From Verrucomicrobia bacterium UBA2970 (GTDB lineage: Bacteria; Verrucomicrobiota; Verrucomicrobiia; Limisphaerales; AAA164-E04): a DNA stretch of 5,263 nt. The first letter of the stretch is position 1. Each line of letters begins with the position of its first letter. The DNA is taken from assembly GCA_002348345.1 (NCBI GenBank), contig DEAY01000191.1:1-5263 (forward strand), read 5' to 3'. The position numbers and the translations under genes are program-made. Below the pieces are notes generated by a model. It had not been told where the DNA came from. It ran no database searches and worked only from the letters and a program-made list of their open reading frames with translations. Positions 5,235-5,263 of this stretch are shown here, piece after piece.

Positions 5235-5263
5235 CTCTTTCAAAGCGGGAACCGGATTAAGAC

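Overview
This 5,263-base window looks like ordinary chromosomal DNA from a member of the Verrucomicrobia (PVC group). The main evidence is the left-edge gene, a class III-like pseudopilin with the GFTLIE prepilin site, a YKCPAD motif and a C-terminal H-x9-DG motif. That combination is massively expanded in Verrucomicrobia, Lentisphaerae and Planctomycetes. The absence of recognisable Shine-Dalgarno sequences at any visible start agrees with that placement but does not prove it. No mobile element, CRISPR array, tRNA or rRNA is visible.

Layout: (1) 1-771, plus strand, the 3' part of the pseudopilin gene; its start lies before the window. (2) 768-1163, minus strand, a small thioredoxin-fold [2Fe-2S] ferredoxin. 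It converges on the pilin gene and shares a CTAG in which both TAG stop codons overlap. (3) 1185-2177 (possibly to 2213), minus strand, an exported TPR-repeat protein directly upstream of the ferredoxin gene. A three-unit heptamer repeat spans the junction. (4) About 400 bases without a credible gene (2214-2607), unusually rich in inverted repeats. (5) 2608-4131, minus strand, a major facilitator transporter with about 14 predicted membrane segments. (6) 4174-5217, minus strand, a zinc-dependent medium-chain dehydrogenase. It is separated from the transporter gene by a 42-base spacer that has no G on the coding strand for 39 bases.

Functional reading (inference): the dehydrogenase and transporter genes form a two-gene operon that would import a small organic solute, probably a sugar, polyol or sugar acid, and oxidise it with NAD+. 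The TPR and ferredoxin genes form a second co-directional unit whose joint function I cannot name. The pseudopilin is independent of both.

I did not find a clear new biological system. The stretch most worth a second look is the structured intergenic region 2295-2400. It holds a 9-bp stem, an adjacent GC-rich hairpin and a three-stem arrangement within about 105 bases. Next come the 8-base poly-C run inside the ferredoxin gene and the G/T-rich junction at 4132-4170.
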